The notes beneath the pieces are model-generated. The model was given only the letters and a program-made list of their open reading frames with translations, searched no databases and had not been told where the DNA came from. Below, piece by piece: positions 6,121-6,995 of a stretch of 6,995 nucleotides of DNA (position 1 is its first letter; each line of letters opens with the position of its first letter). Made by a program: the position numbers and the translations under genes. This DNA is from Pseudomonadota bacterium (GTDB taxonomy: Bacteria; Myxococcota_A; Polyangia; Haliangiales; Haliangiaceae), in the NCBI GenBank assembly GCA_023428295.1, contig JAEYYV010000348.1:1-6995 (forward strand), written 5' to 3'.

Positions 6121-6995
6121 ATGAGCGAGCTACCACCGACCGAGTGTTTCATCGACGGACGCTGGGTCGCCACGCAACAGCGGTTCGTCGTCACCGACCC
6201 GTTCGACAACGAGACCATCGCCGAAGTTGCGGATGCCGACGACAAGACCATCGATGACGGCCTCGCGGCACTGTCGCGAGTTGCCCCGGTGTGGCGAGCG
6301 ACGCCCGGCCCCGAGCGCGGGAGGCTGCTCGGCAAGATGGCGGCCGCGATGCTCGCGGACGAGCAGCGCCTCGCGCGCATCTGCACGCGGGAGAATGGCA
6401 AAGCGCTTCCGGACTCGCTGGCCGAGGTTCGCTACGCGGCGAGCTTCTTGTCGTGGTTCGCGGGAGAGGCCGAGCGGATCTATGGCGAGACGATTCCGTC
6501 GAGTCGCGCCGAGACGCGGATCGTGATCACGCGCGAGCCAGTCGGCCCCTGCGCGCTGATCACGCCGTGGAACTTCCCGTACGCGATGCTCACGCGAAAG
6601 CTCGGCGCCGCGCTCGCTGCGGGGTGCCCCGTGATCGCCAAGCCCGCGAGTCAGACGCCGCTGTCCGCGCTCGCGCTCGCGAAGCTCGCCGAGGAAGCGG
6701 GCGTGCCGGCAGGCGTGGTCAACGTGGTGCCGTCGCACGAGGCCAAGCGCGTCGGCGATCGCTTCCTCGCGTCGCGCGTGATCAAGAAGATCAGCTTCAC
6801 GGGCTCGACCAAGGTCGGCATCGGGCTCGCGCGTGGTGCCGCGGATGATCTCAAGCGCGTGTCGCTCGAGCTCGGCGGCAACGCACCGCTCGTGGTGCTC
6901 GGCGATGCGGATCTCGACGTCGCGGTCGCGCAGGCGGTGATCGCGAAGTTCCGCAACGCCGGTCAGTCGTGCGTCGCGGCGAACCGGTTCAACCT
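6121..6995 (+). CDS. gabD: NAD(P)-dependent aldehyde dehydrogenase, succinate-semialdehyde dehydrogenase-like (3' end beyond window)
   Basis: It opens at ATG 6121 and runs 291 codons to the window edge with no stop; the family is about 450-490 aa. The order of motifs is that of the aldehyde dehydrogenase superfamily: ITPWNFPYAMLTRK (147-160), KPASQTPLSALALAKLA (174-190, K174 contacts the cofactor), FTGSTKVG (226-233), LELGGNAP (249-256, with general-base Glu250) and FRNAGQSCVAANR (277-289, with catalytic Cys284). The run from PWNFP through SLELGGNAP to FRNAGQSC is very close to E. coli GabD, and Arg159 in TRK matches the carboxylate-binding arginine of succinate-semialdehyde dehydrogenases. 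The likely reaction is succinate semialdehyde to succinate, in GABA or 4-hydroxybutyrate use; other semialdehydes are possible. It lies 35 bases after the flavoprotein gene on the same strand. AAGG about 13 bases upstream is a poor ribosome binding site, so a separate leader is possible. Confidence 0.9.
   Translation, partial: MSELPPTECFIDGRWVATQQRFVVTDPFDNETIAEVADADDKTIDDGLAALSRVAPVWRATPGPERGRLLGKMAAAMLADEQRLARICTRENGKALPDSLAEVRYAASFLSWFAGEAERIYGETIPSSRAETRIVITREPVGPCALITPWNFPYAMLTRKLGAALAAGCPVIAKPASQTPLSALALAKLAEEAGVPAGVVNVVPSHEAKRVGDRFLASRVIKKISFTGSTKVGIGLARGAADDLKRVSLELGGNAPLVVLGDADLDVAVAQAVIAKFRNAGQSCVAANRFN

Noticed and set aside
4655..6136. Minus-strand open frame of 493 codons antisense to the flavoprotein gene.
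   Set aside because: The plus strand carries a recognisable FAD-binding protein over the same bases. The antisense translation has no motifs and the composition of a GC-rich shadow frame.

Overview
The window is very GC-rich, with a strong G/C bias at third codon positions, and is almost fully coding. The style of its proteins (a compact IF-1 variant, an unusual Hsp70, GTG starts) suggests a high-GC deltaproteobacterial or myxobacterial chromosome. That assignment is an inference from composition and protein style, not a database match. No RNA genes, CRISPR array or insertion sequence were seen, and no gene-free stretch exceeds 140 bases.

The left part (1-3035) reads on the minus strand. In transcription order it holds infA (GTG start, 72 aa IF-1), a 138-base gap with three 20-base imperfect repeats and a long-spaced inverted repeat, an 813-aa Hsp70-family chaperone, and then, 23 bases further on behind a good Shine-Dalgarno sequence, the first 71 codons of a J-domain-like protein that runs off the window. 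The Hsp70 has clear ATPase motifs and a recognisable substrate-binding beta domain. About 95 residues, which look like an extra beta-sandwich, separate the ATPase domain from the interdomain linker. The J-like protein has no HPD motif in the part seen. The two look like a specialised chaperone and partner pair rather than the housekeeping DnaK/DnaJ.

The right part (3075-6995) reads on the plus strand, divergent from infA across a tight intergenic region containing two small dyads. It begins with a 575-aa protein of unknown function whose C-terminal third resembles the nucleoside phosphorylase/nucleosidase (NP-I) fold. A four-base GTGA overlap joins it to a 428-aa FAD-dependent oxidoreductase of the UDP-galactopyranose mutase/protoporphyrinogen oxidase type. 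After 35 bases comes a GabD-like aldehyde dehydrogenase that is cut by the window end. The overlap strongly suggests that the first two are translated together and act together. The dehydrogenase may or may not belong to the same transcript.
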